Source: Phoronis australis
Taxonomy: Eukaryota > Phoronida > Phoronidae
NCBI GenBank assembly: GCA_002633005.1
Contig: NMRA01000350.1
Location: 257,642-321,641 of the forward strand
Direction of reading: 5' to 3'
DNA length: 64,000 nucleotides
In this document: positions 50,901-59,128 of the stretch, in pieces
Layout of the letters: each line of letters starts with the position of its first letter
How positions within the stretch are numbered: position 1 is the first letter of the stretch
Translations under genes and position numbers: made by a program
Notes under the pieces: model-generated
What the model was told of the DNA's origin: nothing
The model's database searches: none
The model's input: the letters and a program-made list of their open reading frames with translations, nothing else

Positions 50901-52370
50901 CTTATGGAATTACCTTCTTCTAATAATATTTCGCAGGCTGTTGCGTGACATTTTTAACTAACAAGCTACTGGCCTTAATGGATTCACCCCTAAACCTGGG
51001 GGCTGCTTATAACCCATAGTCATTCTCTGTATAGATCCTTGAGCACAAAATGGTATAAACTTGAAATATTTCGCGAAACCGGCCCAGGCAAGGATTGCGA
51101 CAATAACTGTCGTGTCAAAAACAAGGTACTTCATCTTTATCCAGATACTCGGCCATCAGGCCTGGCTATAGCTAATTGTGCGATGTATCCCGCAAGTAAA
51201 ATCAAATTGAAGAAAACATCCAAACAGCTAACACACGAGTATGTGACTGAATAGTATGTAAAAATTACAATTTGTCACGTTCCCAGGGCAGGGGTGGAAC
51301 ACTTGCCCTAGATGTAGACACTGTTCGCTATACCCTTGTACATGACAGATTATGTATACATTATCTTGTAACTAAAACACAGAGGATGAGCTGCATTTTA
51401 CAGGTGGCTTCTTCTTATATTACTTGTATTTAGTTGAAATAAATTATTTCTCCTATAACAGCTCTTGAGTATCAAAATTTTGAGATTAAAGAAGTGTAGA
51501 AGCATTAACATTATTATTATAGTATTATTAATTCAGTACACAATTCACGAAAGCTGTAAAGTTAGATGTAATCAAATTTATGTCTGATTTGTTTTAACAA
51601 TTGCTACCGACCCTTTCAGTTGTGACAAAAATGTGAAAGCACTGCTCGAGTAAGGTACAATTAATATGCTATTGGTGTTAATGAGCAATGTACCTATCAC
51701 TACCTTCAATAAAGACTATTAACAGTGGCGGATTTAGAGGGGAGCCAAGGGGGCCATGGTCCCCCCTAAGATTCTCCCAGATTCCATTTGGCAGTACGGG
51801 TGTGCGAATGTCTGACGGGCAAAATCCTGGCTCATACTCTGCCTTGCCCCCCCCCCTAACTTAAAATCGTGGATCCGCCCCTGATTAACTATATGAATCA
51901 TTCCAACGCTTTGTCCTTTTCAGATTATGGTAGACGGATTGGCTAAGGTGCTTTGCATGGGAGTAGAGAGTCCAAATGATGATTTAAAACTAGAAGAGGT
52001 TAAGTCACTCGAAGACAAGGAGAGAATTTCAAAGGACCTTAAGACAATGCGTCAAAAGGGAAAAGAGATGAAATACAACAAGTATCAGATGGTGGATCAG
52101 ATGGAGAAACTCAACTGTCGTGCCAACGGACGCTACGATGCAACCCCTGACATGTCGCCAATCCACTTTCATCAGGGTATGGAGAGTGACGTAAAAGATA
52201 TACGGAAAGTTCTGCGGCATATTGTTCAGAAAATGAACGAAAAGGAACGCGTTGCAAAAATACAAAAAGAATGGAAGACGGTTGCGTTAGTGCTCGATCG
52301 AATTTTTTTCATTCTTTACTTGATAGCAATAATCGTGTCGCTGTGTACCATATTTCCCAAAACAGGCTAA
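23875..52370 (+). CDS. nicotinic acetylcholine receptor-like subunit (alpha-type, predicted anion-selective)
   Basis: Coding exons: 23875-23941, 42042-42235, 43208-43317, 44184-44635, one of 46563-46649 or 46892-46978, 49876-49994, 51924-52370. Every junction is GT-AG, phases agree, and the product is 491 residues, normal for the family. Visible in order: a signal peptide; loop D Trp89; loop A WLPDIVLY (Tyr122); a 13-residue Cys-loop between Cys157 and Cys171 ([15 protein letters not shown]); loop B Trp178; loop C YPCC with vicinal Cys222-223, which makes it alpha-type; M1; M2; M3; a short cytoplasmic loop; and M4 ([18 protein letters not shown]). Loop C has Phe227 where a Tyr is usual. The family forms pentameric ACh-gated ion channels in the plasma membrane. 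M2 is preceded by SPAK instead of SGEK, so chloride permeability is predicted. Exon sizes (notably 110 bp) match the family. M2 is encoded by duplicated exons. The orthologue group is not assigned. Confidence 0.93.
28950..29416. repeat. GAT/GATGAC-rich low-complexity sequence
   Basis: Degenerate GATGAT, GATGACGAT and GGTGAT runs extend for about 470 bp and lead into the ordered 34-bp array. A 63-codon Met-rich frame here (29075-29266) is a translation of the repeat. Confidence 0.85.
29417..29722. repeat. 34-bp minisatellite, nine units
   Basis: There are nine consecutive 34-bp units starting at 29417 and every 34 bases after, each of the form ATGATGCCTATAATGGTGAC followed by GAGTGGTGGTGGGG. 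Variants are limited to a few positions (GCC/GGC/GGT, GAC/GAT, GTGG/GTCG). Confidence 0.95.
30305..30629. mobile_element. hAT-like non-autonomous element (GGCGGAT termini)
   Basis: The left end CAGTGGCGGATCTAGG and right end CCTAAATCCGCCA form imperfect terminal inverted repeats. The left end matches the termini at 34050 and 51723. The interior is G-rich near the left end and C-rich near the right, with no transposase. The termini resemble hAT-type MITEs; a clear 8-bp target duplication was not seen. A minus-strand frame just left of it (30182-30290, reading [11 protein letters not shown]) is faintly reminiscent of a retrotransposon 3' end but is too short to call. Confidence 0.5.
31055..32076. 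mobile_element. TTAA-flanked DNA element (piggyBac-type target site), 1022 bp
   Basis: TTAA (31051-31054) and TTAA (32077-32080) flank 14-bp terminal inverted repeats: AGGAGCATGCCACC on the left, and GGTGGCATTCTCCT on the right (reverse complement AGGAGAATGCCACC). One mismatch. TTAA duplication is the hallmark of piggyBac-type transposition. There is no transposase; the interior holds two ~33-bp direct repeats near 31530 and 31591 (GTTATCCTGGCCAATGGCTC / GTTATCCCGGCCAGTGGCTC). The interior frames have no recognisable product. Confidence 0.65.
33174..34049. repeat. 0.9-kb tandem duplication, copy 1
   Basis: This begins ACCAATCGACTTGATGGCAA and ends at GCAGTTGTTTTTATT. It is nearly identical to 34077-34948. 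It contains about four ~35-bp minisatellite units (GTAACCACTGTTTGCGTATT then TTAGGAAAACGCG) at 33226-33352. No gene is recognised within it. Confidence 0.92.
34050..34070. mobile_element. truncated hAT-like terminus at the duplication junction
   Basis: CAGTGGCGGATCTAGGATA is identical to the left end of the 30305 element, then breaks off at an N (34072) where copy 2 of the tandem duplication begins. It is either a genuine truncated insertion or a mis-joined assembly point. Confidence 0.5.
34077..34948. repeat. 0.9-kb tandem duplication, copy 2
   Basis: Direct repeat of 33174-34049 with scattered substitutions and small indels, including its own four-unit ~35-bp minisatellite (34129-34253). 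The N at 34072 lies directly at the join with copy 1. Confidence 0.92.
37255..37668. mobile_element. MITE-like element, family with CAGGACCC...GTCCCTGG ends, copy 1
   Basis: The left end CAGGACCCGGGGTCTAATCT and right end AGAACGCAGTCCCTGG are imperfect inverted termini. Internally it has recurrent CTCGA/TCGAG motifs and a right-hand block ATTATTCTGTG / GAACTCAAGATAA (minus-strand reading) shared with the 48828-49198 copy. No ORF. Confidence 0.5.
42042..42235 (+). CDS. receptor exon 2 (N-terminal extracellular helix and first strands)
   Basis: The acceptor AAACATTTCAG ends at 42041 and the donor is GTAAGT at 42236. It encodes [20 protein letters not shown] followed by VGLVGRPV and, further on, [16 protein letters not shown]: the N-terminal helix and loop typical of the ligand-binding domain. 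It corresponds to the separate 146- and 45-bp exons of many nicotinic genes, here fused. The frame stays open upstream to an ATG at 41864 with a hydrophobic run ([10 protein letters not shown]), so an unspliced alternative start is conceivable but less likely than splicing at the good acceptor. Confidence 0.92.
42417..42595. mobile_element. palindromic element with a tRNA-like core
   Basis: The terminal inverted repeats CAGCACGCCATCTGTTGG (42426 on) and CCAACAGATGGCGTGCTG (ending 42586) extend inward through TCAC..GACC, with AAGTC/GACTT further out. Between them, on the minus strand, lies a tRNA-like unit (42500-42556). Its D-arm region is CTCAGTTGCTAGAG. Its anticodon arm is TCTGC-ACGGTTA-GCAGA, five perfect pairs with GGT at the anticodon position. 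Its T-arm is CTGGG-TTTGAGT-CCCGG, followed by a C-run (plus strand 42488-42497). There is no acceptor stem. It lies in the receptor intron 42236-43207. Confidence 0.7.
42500..42556 (-). repeat. tRNA-like core (Thr-type anticodon), pseudogene or SINE head
   Basis: D-, anticodon- and T-arms are all present as described for the enclosing element, with A-box-like (CAGTTGCTAGAGCG) and B-box-like (GGGTTTGAGTCCC) sequences. The B box has T in place of the invariant C, and there is no acceptor stem. It is therefore tRNA-derived rather than a working tRNA gene. Confidence 0.6.
43208..43317 (+). CDS. receptor exon 3 (110 bp, loop A)
   Basis: The acceptor ATTTCAG ends at 43207 and the donor GTAAGA is at 43318. 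Phase 0 in, phase 2 out. It encodes [16 protein letters not shown] through [10 protein letters not shown], giving loop D Trp89 and loop A Tyr122. The 110-bp size is the diagnostic conserved exon of nicotinic genes. The split codon completes as Tyr-Ala-Asp-Asp with the next exon. Confidence 0.95.
44184..44635 (+). CDS. receptor exon 4 (Cys-loop, loops B and C, M1)
   Basis: The acceptor TTGTTTTCAG ends at 44183 and the donor is GTAAGT at 44636. It encodes [15 protein letters not shown], the Cys-loop [15 protein letters not shown], loop B FGSWTYDG, loop [10 protein letters not shown], and M1 ([20 protein letters not shown]). It ends [11 protein letters not shown] plus one base. The SPAK tetrapeptide just before M2 carries the predicted anion-selectivity residues; it is constitutive, so both M2 choices inherit it. 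Confidence 0.96.
44636..46562 (+). other. receptor intron (1.9 kb)
   Basis: No further M2-like exon was found in this intron. TAGCTCAGTGGTCGATGC near 46092 resembles a pol III A box but lacks a B box. Frames at 44800-45201 and 45376-45621 have no recognisable product. Confidence 0.5.
46563..46649 (+). CDS. receptor alternative M2 exon a
   Basis: The acceptor TTTATTTATTTCAG ends at 46562 and the donor GTAAAG is at 46650; 87 bp, phase 1 on both sides. It encodes (G)[20 protein letters not shown] then ASSSIPLI. With SPAK numbered -3' to 0', this variant has Leu at 13', Thr at 19', Glu at 20' and Asn at 21'. It is equal in length and phase to exon b, so either can join exon 4 to the M3 exon. Confidence 0.93.
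46892..46978 (+). CDS. receptor alternative M2 exon b
   Basis: The acceptor GTTTATATTTTCAG ends at 46891 and the donor is GTAACT at 46979; 87 bp, phase 1/1. It encodes (G)[20 protein letters not shown] then ASASIPLI, with Val at 13', Ala at 19' and Ser at 21'. By my count it differs from exon a at 23 of 87 bases but only 4 of 29 residues. That pattern indicates an old duplication under purifying selection. This form is the more ordinary version for this receptor type. Confidence 0.94.
47398..47658. mobile_element. MITE with CATGCGCGCACCCAG termini
   Basis: Perfect 15-bp terminal inverted repeats: CATGCGCGCACCCAG (47398-47412) and CTGGGTGCGCGCATG (47644-47658). The 261-bp element is non-coding. 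Target duplication is not obvious. Confidence 0.75.
48828..49198. mobile_element. MITE-like element, same family as 37255, copy 2
   Basis: The left end AAGACCCAGAGTCTAATCTC and right end AGATTAGAGCCCGGTTCCTG are inverted termini (reverse complement of the right: CAGGAACCGGGCTCTAATCT). The interior is full of CTCGA/TCGAG motifs. The right-hand block (GAACTCGAGATAA, ATTATTCTGTG on the minus strand) matches the 37-kb copy. Confidence 0.6.
49876..49994 (+). CDS. receptor exon 6 (M3)
   Basis: The acceptor CTTCTTTTAG ends at 49875 and the donor is GTGAGT at 49995; phase 1 in, phase 0 out. It encodes [20 protein letters not shown] then [19 protein letters not shown], i.e. M3 and the start of the cytoplasmic loop. 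Confidence 0.95.
51723..51883. mobile_element. hAT-like MITE next to the last receptor exon
   Basis: CAGTGGCGGATTTAGAGG at the left and CGTGGATCCGCCCCTG at the right form terminal inverted repeats (CAGKGGCGGAT). The element is 161 bp and is flanked by a 5-bp direct repeat ATTAA (51718-51722 and 51884-51888). Its interior has a G-rich left half and C-rich right half, as in the 30305 copy. It ends 40 bp before the exon at 51924. Confidence 0.7.
51924..52370 (+). CDS. receptor terminal exon (cytoplasmic loop, M4, stop)
   Basis: The acceptor GTCCTTTTCAG ends at 51923; phase 0. It encodes [20 protein letters not shown] onward: a short lysine-rich cytoplasmic loop of roughly 100 residues, the amphipathic pre-M4 helix ([20 protein letters not shown]), and M4 ending ...[10 protein letters not shown] before TAA at 52368-52370. 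The M3-M4 loop is at the short end of the family's range. Confidence 0.95.
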   Translation: MMVDGLAKVLCMGVESPNDDLKLEEVKSLEDKERISKDLKTMRQKGKEMKYNKYQMVDQMEKLNCRANGRYDATPDMSPIHFHQGMESDVKDIRKVLRHIVQKMNEKERVAKIQKEWKTVALVLDRIFFILYLIAIIVSLCTIFPKTG

Positions 52371-55140
52371 TATGCTGATGGAAGTACAAAAGCCTTGGTA
52401 CGGTGAAGGGACAATGTAGCTTCTGATATGTTTGGAGTTATGTTTTATACTTTCGTAGCTTGAGCGAAAGGACTGGCCGTTTGACTTTCGACCCTAGTCA
52501 GTAATTCGTCATTGCTTAAGCACGTCTTCCAAACATACATTAGTTGGAGTCTTTAAAGTTTACCCAAGCGCTTGGACTTGGAAATGACATATATCATGGA
52601 GTTTCACCTATGAAGAGCACATCTTTTAAGGTTATCTGGTCAGTCAAAGCGTCTTTCTCTCATTAAAAGGTGAACATGTACAATGAATACCTGCATGGTA
52701 AACATCAAAGGTAGTCAAGGTGTAACATATCCAAAAATCAGCAGTCTTTTACTGTTACTACATCAACTATGTATACAATATATTGTATTTGCACTCCTGG
52801 GCTGGCGTGCATGGGTAGCAACACTAATATCGCATTATGACATGTCAAATTGATGTGATGAACACTGCACCTGACGTACATGTGTACTATGGAAAAGTTG
52901 TGAAGTTTTATGCAACACAGCCCAGGGACCTTTCTCGTCAAAATTGAACTAGAAATCAGTTTTGACATTTTCTATTCTACTTGTGTACGAGTTCAACCTA
53001 AGTGGCTATCAATCTAATGCTCGAGTACATTATTGATTATGCATATGAACTTCTAGTCCAATTTTGCTCTTGAAGATCTCCATACTTGTGTAAAAACGAG
53101 CAAAACTAGAGATTTCGAATTGCATTTCGAGTGTAAGACTGAACCACGGGTCTAGGTGACTTTTTGAAATTTGTAAACTCGAAATGAAACCATCAACCAC
53201 AAGCTAGGTATGCGTTTCAGAAGACGTAAAAACTAAGTTCGCGAAAGCGCAAGACAAAGCACTTGCTAACACCAGATTCTTTCGCGAAATTCTTGTGTCT
53301 ACTGGACTCGACCTTAGGCTGCGATCGTAAATATGAAAACTAAGTTCGAAAACTCAACATTACTCAGGTTTTGGTAAAGTACTGCCATGTATTACAGGCG
53401 AAGCAGGGATTCACATTACTTGTAGTTTGACTAGCGAGTGTGTTGGAAACGTAACCCTGTTCTCACGTGAAGGTAACGTTAGACTTAATTGTACAATAGG
53501 AGCCTCGGACTGTTAATGGGAAAGATTGGCGTCAAACGGGAATGGGAGACCTTCATATGGGAAGGACGAACTCTAAAATTATAAATCTGGAAGGAGTGAT
53601 AATGAAGGTCAGGGTTGTGATGAGAAGGGCGGCGAACCATTTTTCATTTGACGTTCTGGGATAACGTTATTGTGGCTTCCCGCGGGACTAGAAACATTTT
53701 TGTGGAGATTAGGTTACTTGGAAGGATTTGTTATTTGCATACATGTACTGTTCGCTAACGATCACCCATATGAATTATTGTATAATGTATTTGCATATGT
53801 AGGCCAAAAGTCTTGGAGATTTATAACTCGTCTTGCGACATGTCTGTGATTTGATATCTACTAAAAACCCGACATTGGTGTTGCTGTGAAAAGAAAGCAT
53901 ACTGTGTACATATGCATGAAACCTTTTGGTATGCTTTGATACTTTTGTATAACCCAACAATCTCGTCTTGAAATTATACCAATGAAAAATCTAACCAAAA
54001 TCACATGATCTCATTTAAACTACTCTCCAATGTCTCGCGTCTTTCTAGTGAGATACTAACGAGGTCCTAGCTTTATTGAACTCTACCCTGGTGTGAGTCA
54101 CTGTTTCACTTCCAACACGTAAGTCGTCTGCTCACTTACCGGAAGTGGCGCCTCTTCTGGAAATTCCTTGCTCAAATATCGGAGTTGTGAATCTGTTGTC
54201 TGTGGTGATAGTGACCTCCAACCGTCACTCGAAGTTTGACCGCAAAATTAACCATTCATATAACGTGCAATTTGAAAAAATGCACAAAGCGAGACAAATT
54301 TTAGTCAAGAATTAGAGTTGACGATACCGATCCGAAATCGAACGAAATCCAATTGCTTGAAATAATTTTTTGTTGTATGAACTAGACAAAGTTTCTTTGG
54401 CTTTATGTTCAAGTACACTACGAGTTCCGAAGAAAAGTTTGTTAACCAAATTTGAACTGTCCTGGTTGACCTCAACGTAGGACAAACTAGATCTTAAAAC
54501 CCCGGTGATTGAACTTTTGGTTTTGGCTTGATCTTGCTGTCATCAAGTGCGAGCTTGAATGATGTACTCACCAGTGAAAATAAAAAAAAAACCGTACCAG
54601 AGCACAAAAAGTTACTGAGTTCATATTTAAAGTTGCCGGACCTGAATAAGGCGGCAAAGATTAATGTTAAATCGATTTTTGTTATACATCAAAAAGGATT
54701 ATTATCTTTGACCCGGTATACAAGCTCTCCCCCAAACCGCGCGTCATTACATTCTTTAACAAAAATGAAGCGTTTTTATGAGAAAAATCTGAAACATTGG
54801 CAGTCAAAATGGCTAGTTTTAATTCCAAACATTTAAACGCCATCCCAAAGAGGAAATACAGGAGGTTCAGCAACTTAAATAGAACAGAACATATTAAACT
54901 TTCATTGAAGTTTTCGAGTTCGGAAGTCGGACTTCAGGCCGTGGAATTATAACTAAATTTCATTGAAGTAAAGCAGGAGAGGCGGTGCGTTCCGTAGAGC
55001 AAGATTGTCTGGATCTTGGCGAGGTCAAGCCAGATCATGCACCATTTAGCGAGTGTTCAGTAAGTGAGGTAAGGACTTTTCTAGTCTGGCCAAGCAAAAT
55101 GGCCTCCTCTGAACGCCCACAATTATTGGGCAGTGAGCTT

Positions 55141-55164
55141 GGGGGGGGGGGGGGGGGNNNNNNN

Positions 55165-55195
<31 letters not shown>
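55141..55195. repeat. long poly-G tract with assembly gap
   Basis: 17 G, then 7 N (55158-55164), then 31 G. The true length is unknown. On the opposite strand the frames read as polyproline, which is spurious. Confidence 0.95.
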
Positions 55196-55196
<1 letters not shown>

Positions 55197-57687
55197 GGAT
55201 GCCCAATTGCAGAAAATCCATGGCATCCTTTCCAAAAAGGAGGATTTCTCGTCAAAAGCGTCTTTCCTGAGTATCTGGCTTTTCGAAATGCACCCTCAAT
55301 AAATCAATAAAGTACCTGTAAGTACATGTAGTTGAAGTTATCGTGTGCACTTGTGTAGATTATAGGTACAAGAAGTTTATGTCAAGATTTTCACATCGTC
55401 GATTGCACTGATGAATACATATACAATTATATTCGGCGTAAATAACTGTGTGTAATAAACGATGGAGATTACAGACCTCAAAATCAGGCATTTCGTTTTA
55501 CTTAATTTTCTGAAAGTATTATAAGTTGATCTCAAAGAGACACCATTGGTTTTCAGTACGGTGGGAAACGCACATCTTTGGGTGTACTGGTGTATGGGAA
55601 AGACTTCTTTAAGTCACTAGCTTTGACCAGAACTATAAAAACAAAATTCGAACACTGAAAAGGGGACATGTAAAGCTCATAAAGGCGCGAAAACAGTGAT
55701 GCTCCATACTGCTTGAGAGTATTGTGGCATTGTGAGTAAATACAGCGAGATTCGAGTGTCGATTGGGAAGTGGAACAAGAAGAACAATTTCCGTCTGAAT
55801 ACTTTCACCAAACTGGCCTAAGGATGAAGTCGCCTACTAAATCCGGGAGAAGATTGTCATTCAACAACTGACTGGAGGTTTCACTAATCTTGCCTCTGCC
55901 AGTTACAATGCAATATAGGTACTGTAGCTGTTCAAGACAGGGGCAAGATGGTTGAATCTCTTTTGCTTTTTATAAGGGGTAAGGTTTGACATAATTTTTC
56001 TAAGAAAACAATCCTTTTCACAACAGTGGCCGAGAAGCGGCCATTTAAGTTACGGAAAAGCTCTTAACATGTTTTCTTTGCCCCCCATGCAGTTTAGACT
56101 TCCATTTCTTTCACCATTGTTTTCATAGAATGTTTGGAAATCGTTTTCAACTTCTCTATAACATTTGTTTGGCACACCTGCTTCGTCAACATGATCCTTT
56201 TCATTCTTCTCAAAACGTACAGCTTTAAACTTCCAATTAGGCCAATACAGCAAATTTAAAAACCCGACCCCACGTGCCGGTTCCTTTAATTTCGCGTGCC
56301 CTTAATTAAAACCACGATTACTGCACATTATCACGATATCACAAAACCTACAAAGTGTTTTGATGTTATTACGATATTCTTTTGTAGCCTTTCAGAATTC
56401 CATACATACTCTGTCTTTGGTGAAGTGACAGGAATAAAGATAAACGTCTCGACGTTTGTGGAACCGAGACCCTGAATCCACGCATACATTGTACAATCTT
56501 CGATGTTCGGAATTGAACCGGAACCATCTGTTCGTGAAACGAAATTGTCAATTACATTGCAGGCCCGCTTTGTGTTGATTAAACCACAAGTCTATTCAGG
56601 TGAAGATACAAGCGGGGGACTTTTCATACTTGCGTTTTCTAGAATAATGAGAACACGGCGGTGACTTATTGATCCCGACTCAGATTTGGAGAACAAGAAT
56701 TCATTTACGGACTGCTTTACTTAACAGCCAAGAAGCTAAAGTCAATTGAATTTTTATGTTGGTTAACCCAATTATTGAACCGGTTTTGTGATTCGAACAC
56801 CGATTTCGGTATCTCTTTTATGCTCTACATACACGTATTTGTGGAATCATTAGTTTTTATAAATGTAGTTTTTAAATGACACTTTTATATTTTTGACAGA
56901 CTAAAGCTGTTTGTTACATTTTATAACCCTATTCATCCTGCTCAAACAACTCTGGTCTTACTTGGAAACACATTTTGTCGGAAAGATTATCGCTGACCAA
57001 AAGTCTGATGCGTTCGGCTCAGCATTGCGCGTAGTGGCCAGGCGGTCTGGAACTCTTCTGTTCATTGGTTCAAGATGTTGAAATCAGCGTAAATGAGAAA
57101 TTTTTGAAATATACTGTCCGGAAAAACATCAGTCCCGTTCTCCATAAACTTTGATTCTTGAAGCGGTTTAGCGAACACGAGACCGACTCCAAAATAGAAA
57201 CGAAAATAACAAAAACGGCTACCAGGGGGCGCAAAAACGTTGAACATTGGGAAGTTGTGACATGTCAGTAGAAACCTATTTGTCAAATTGTTTAAAATTC
57301 TGTCAAGGCTGGTCCGTAGTCATACCCTCTGACGCGAGCAATGTAAACTGATCGGTTGCAGATAGTTTGGGTGGCAACTAAACAAATGGCTGTCAAAAAG
57401 TTTGATTGTGGGAGTATTTGTTCCAAGTAGGAATACATCAACAGGTTCCTAAGGTGTGCATCTATGTGCAAAAATTTCTTATTGCAACATGACTTAGTTG
57501 GTTTAAGATTATGTAGGTCCTGACTAGCCAAATTTGGCCGATTTCGGAGCATCATGTCTGATCGTCGGGATTCTTATGAAACCTTCGGATGTGATTTATG
57601 CACTTTGATCAAAAAACTTTTAGGAATTGTTTTTAAAATGTCACATCTTTCCAGGAGAGATATGAAAATTGAAGGCATTTAGGATTT

Positions 57688-57850
57688 CCATGAATAAACC
57701 TTTGAAGTTGCATAAAACGAAAACGAAATGATATTTTAGAAAACCGAAATAGCTTTTTCGATATCTGAACTTGAACATTCTTATCAAATAAAACTCGATC
57801 ATGTCACTGATAACGTTGTTTCGCTATCAAGGTACCTTTCTTTTTGCTCA
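57688..57850. repeat. dispersed repeat, copy 2 (mate at 12090-12250)
   Basis: Same order of landmarks as copy 1: ACGAAAACGAAATGATATTT, CATGTCACTGATAACGTTGT, CGCTATCAAGGTACCTTTCT. Same orientation, non-coding. Confidence 0.6.
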
Positions 57851-59092
57851 ATTCACGTGACCCACTTAATAACAGATTGGTAAAAAGTCAGAAGTCAAAT
57901 CCTAGAGGTTTCTTAATTTCAGAAAACACATACTTTTATTTATTTAAAATGTGCTATTTTCTATATATCTTGCTAAATTTATATACTTAGTATATGGACC
58001 TACATACATGTTACCTTAATCAGCGGCAGAATTCGCCGAAAAGCTCACTTCTGGCGTATGGAGGGCCTATAGAACCACCGGCAGCGCACGGACCATCCAT
58101 GTTCACGCGCATTATTCCTTCCGCGAATTAAATCTTAAAATCCACAAACGGACAGAAATTCCGCGCAAAATCACATTTGAAAAATCATAACGGATCTGAT
58201 CTCTTTATCGTACCCCCAATGTTACCATAAGAGTTGCCTCACCTACGATCTGCTAAGAGACATCAATTAGCCTAATCACGTGACTTAGTGGAAAGAGCCA
58301 CTCCATTGATGAGGAGCGTACTGGTGAGAATGTAGTACGGAAAATCCCCAGAGCTAACCATCTCGCATTAAAAGAAATTTAATATATCTCGAAATCGATC
58401 CTTTTCACATTTAGAGAGGATGTTTGCAGCATAGGGAAATGCAAGTACGAAAGTATTACAACACGGCCCTGATATCCTCACATCCTTGGGGACGGACGAT
58501 TTTCGTCCATAAAATATCATTATACTTCATATCATGAAAATGTATAATTCACGAAATGTTTCACAAGAAAACGAAACCCAACAGTGCTAAAAAACAAGGC
58601 ATACACATTAAGGGTATCTTTGGGCTGAGGCATCCCCAATTATTTCCCAGGAACTTACATGTAACATTCACCACTGCTGTGAACTGATAACGGTGGATAC
58701 TCAAAACTGAACTCAGTTTCTAGCTATAAATATATTTAATAACACAAAGCTTAGTTCATGGAATGTTAAAATATTTAGACAAAGTACATTAAGTTTGAAT
58801 AAACAATACAAATAATCACATGCGCACAGTTGTTTAAATTAAGCTGAACATTGTCAATATTGTCTTATGTATATGAGCAAAACAACAATGTGATAAATAA
58901 AAGATAGAGACTACATCATCAGGAAAGACTCCTTGAAGTGAAGTAACATCAGTCAGTAACTGTGCGATTGGGTTCTTCACAAGTTGAGAAGATTATGTTG
59001 AGAAATAGAGATAAACAAATGCCGAATCTTTCGAGTGACTTGTTGTTTGCTATAGCGACATATTTTTCAGTCCAATTTCACAAAAGGAGCAT

Positions 59093-59128
59093 CTATTTCT
59101 TTGGTGCAATGATTCCCTCCAACTGCGT
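59093..59128 (-). CDS. DNALI1: DNALI1 terminal coding exon
   Basis: Eleven codons TQLEGIIAPKK and TAG, preceded (minus strand) by a TTTTCAG acceptor. It is too short to be found by length alone; identified by the conserved family C-terminus and by phase 0 continuity with ...KRTNQQLK. Confidence 0.92.
   Translation of the reverse strand, partial: TQLEGIIAPKK

Larger units (their letters stand above)
52371..59092. other. intergenic region between convergent genes
   Basis: It holds the 3' UTRs of both genes, whose ends I cannot place; a pair of AATAAA signals near 55300 (CAATAAATCAATAAAG) is far from the receptor stop. Around 52940-53370 there are CTCGAGTACAT- and GTTCGA-rich sequences resembling the 37255/48828 MITE family, too diverged to bound. 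Repeats at 55141 and 57688 are listed. No gene was recognised. Confidence 0.5.

Noticed and set aside
54985-55302. ORFs with polyglycine or polyproline across the poly-G tract
   Set aside because: The frame crosses a homopolymer of unknown length and an N gap, and the flanks resemble no protein.
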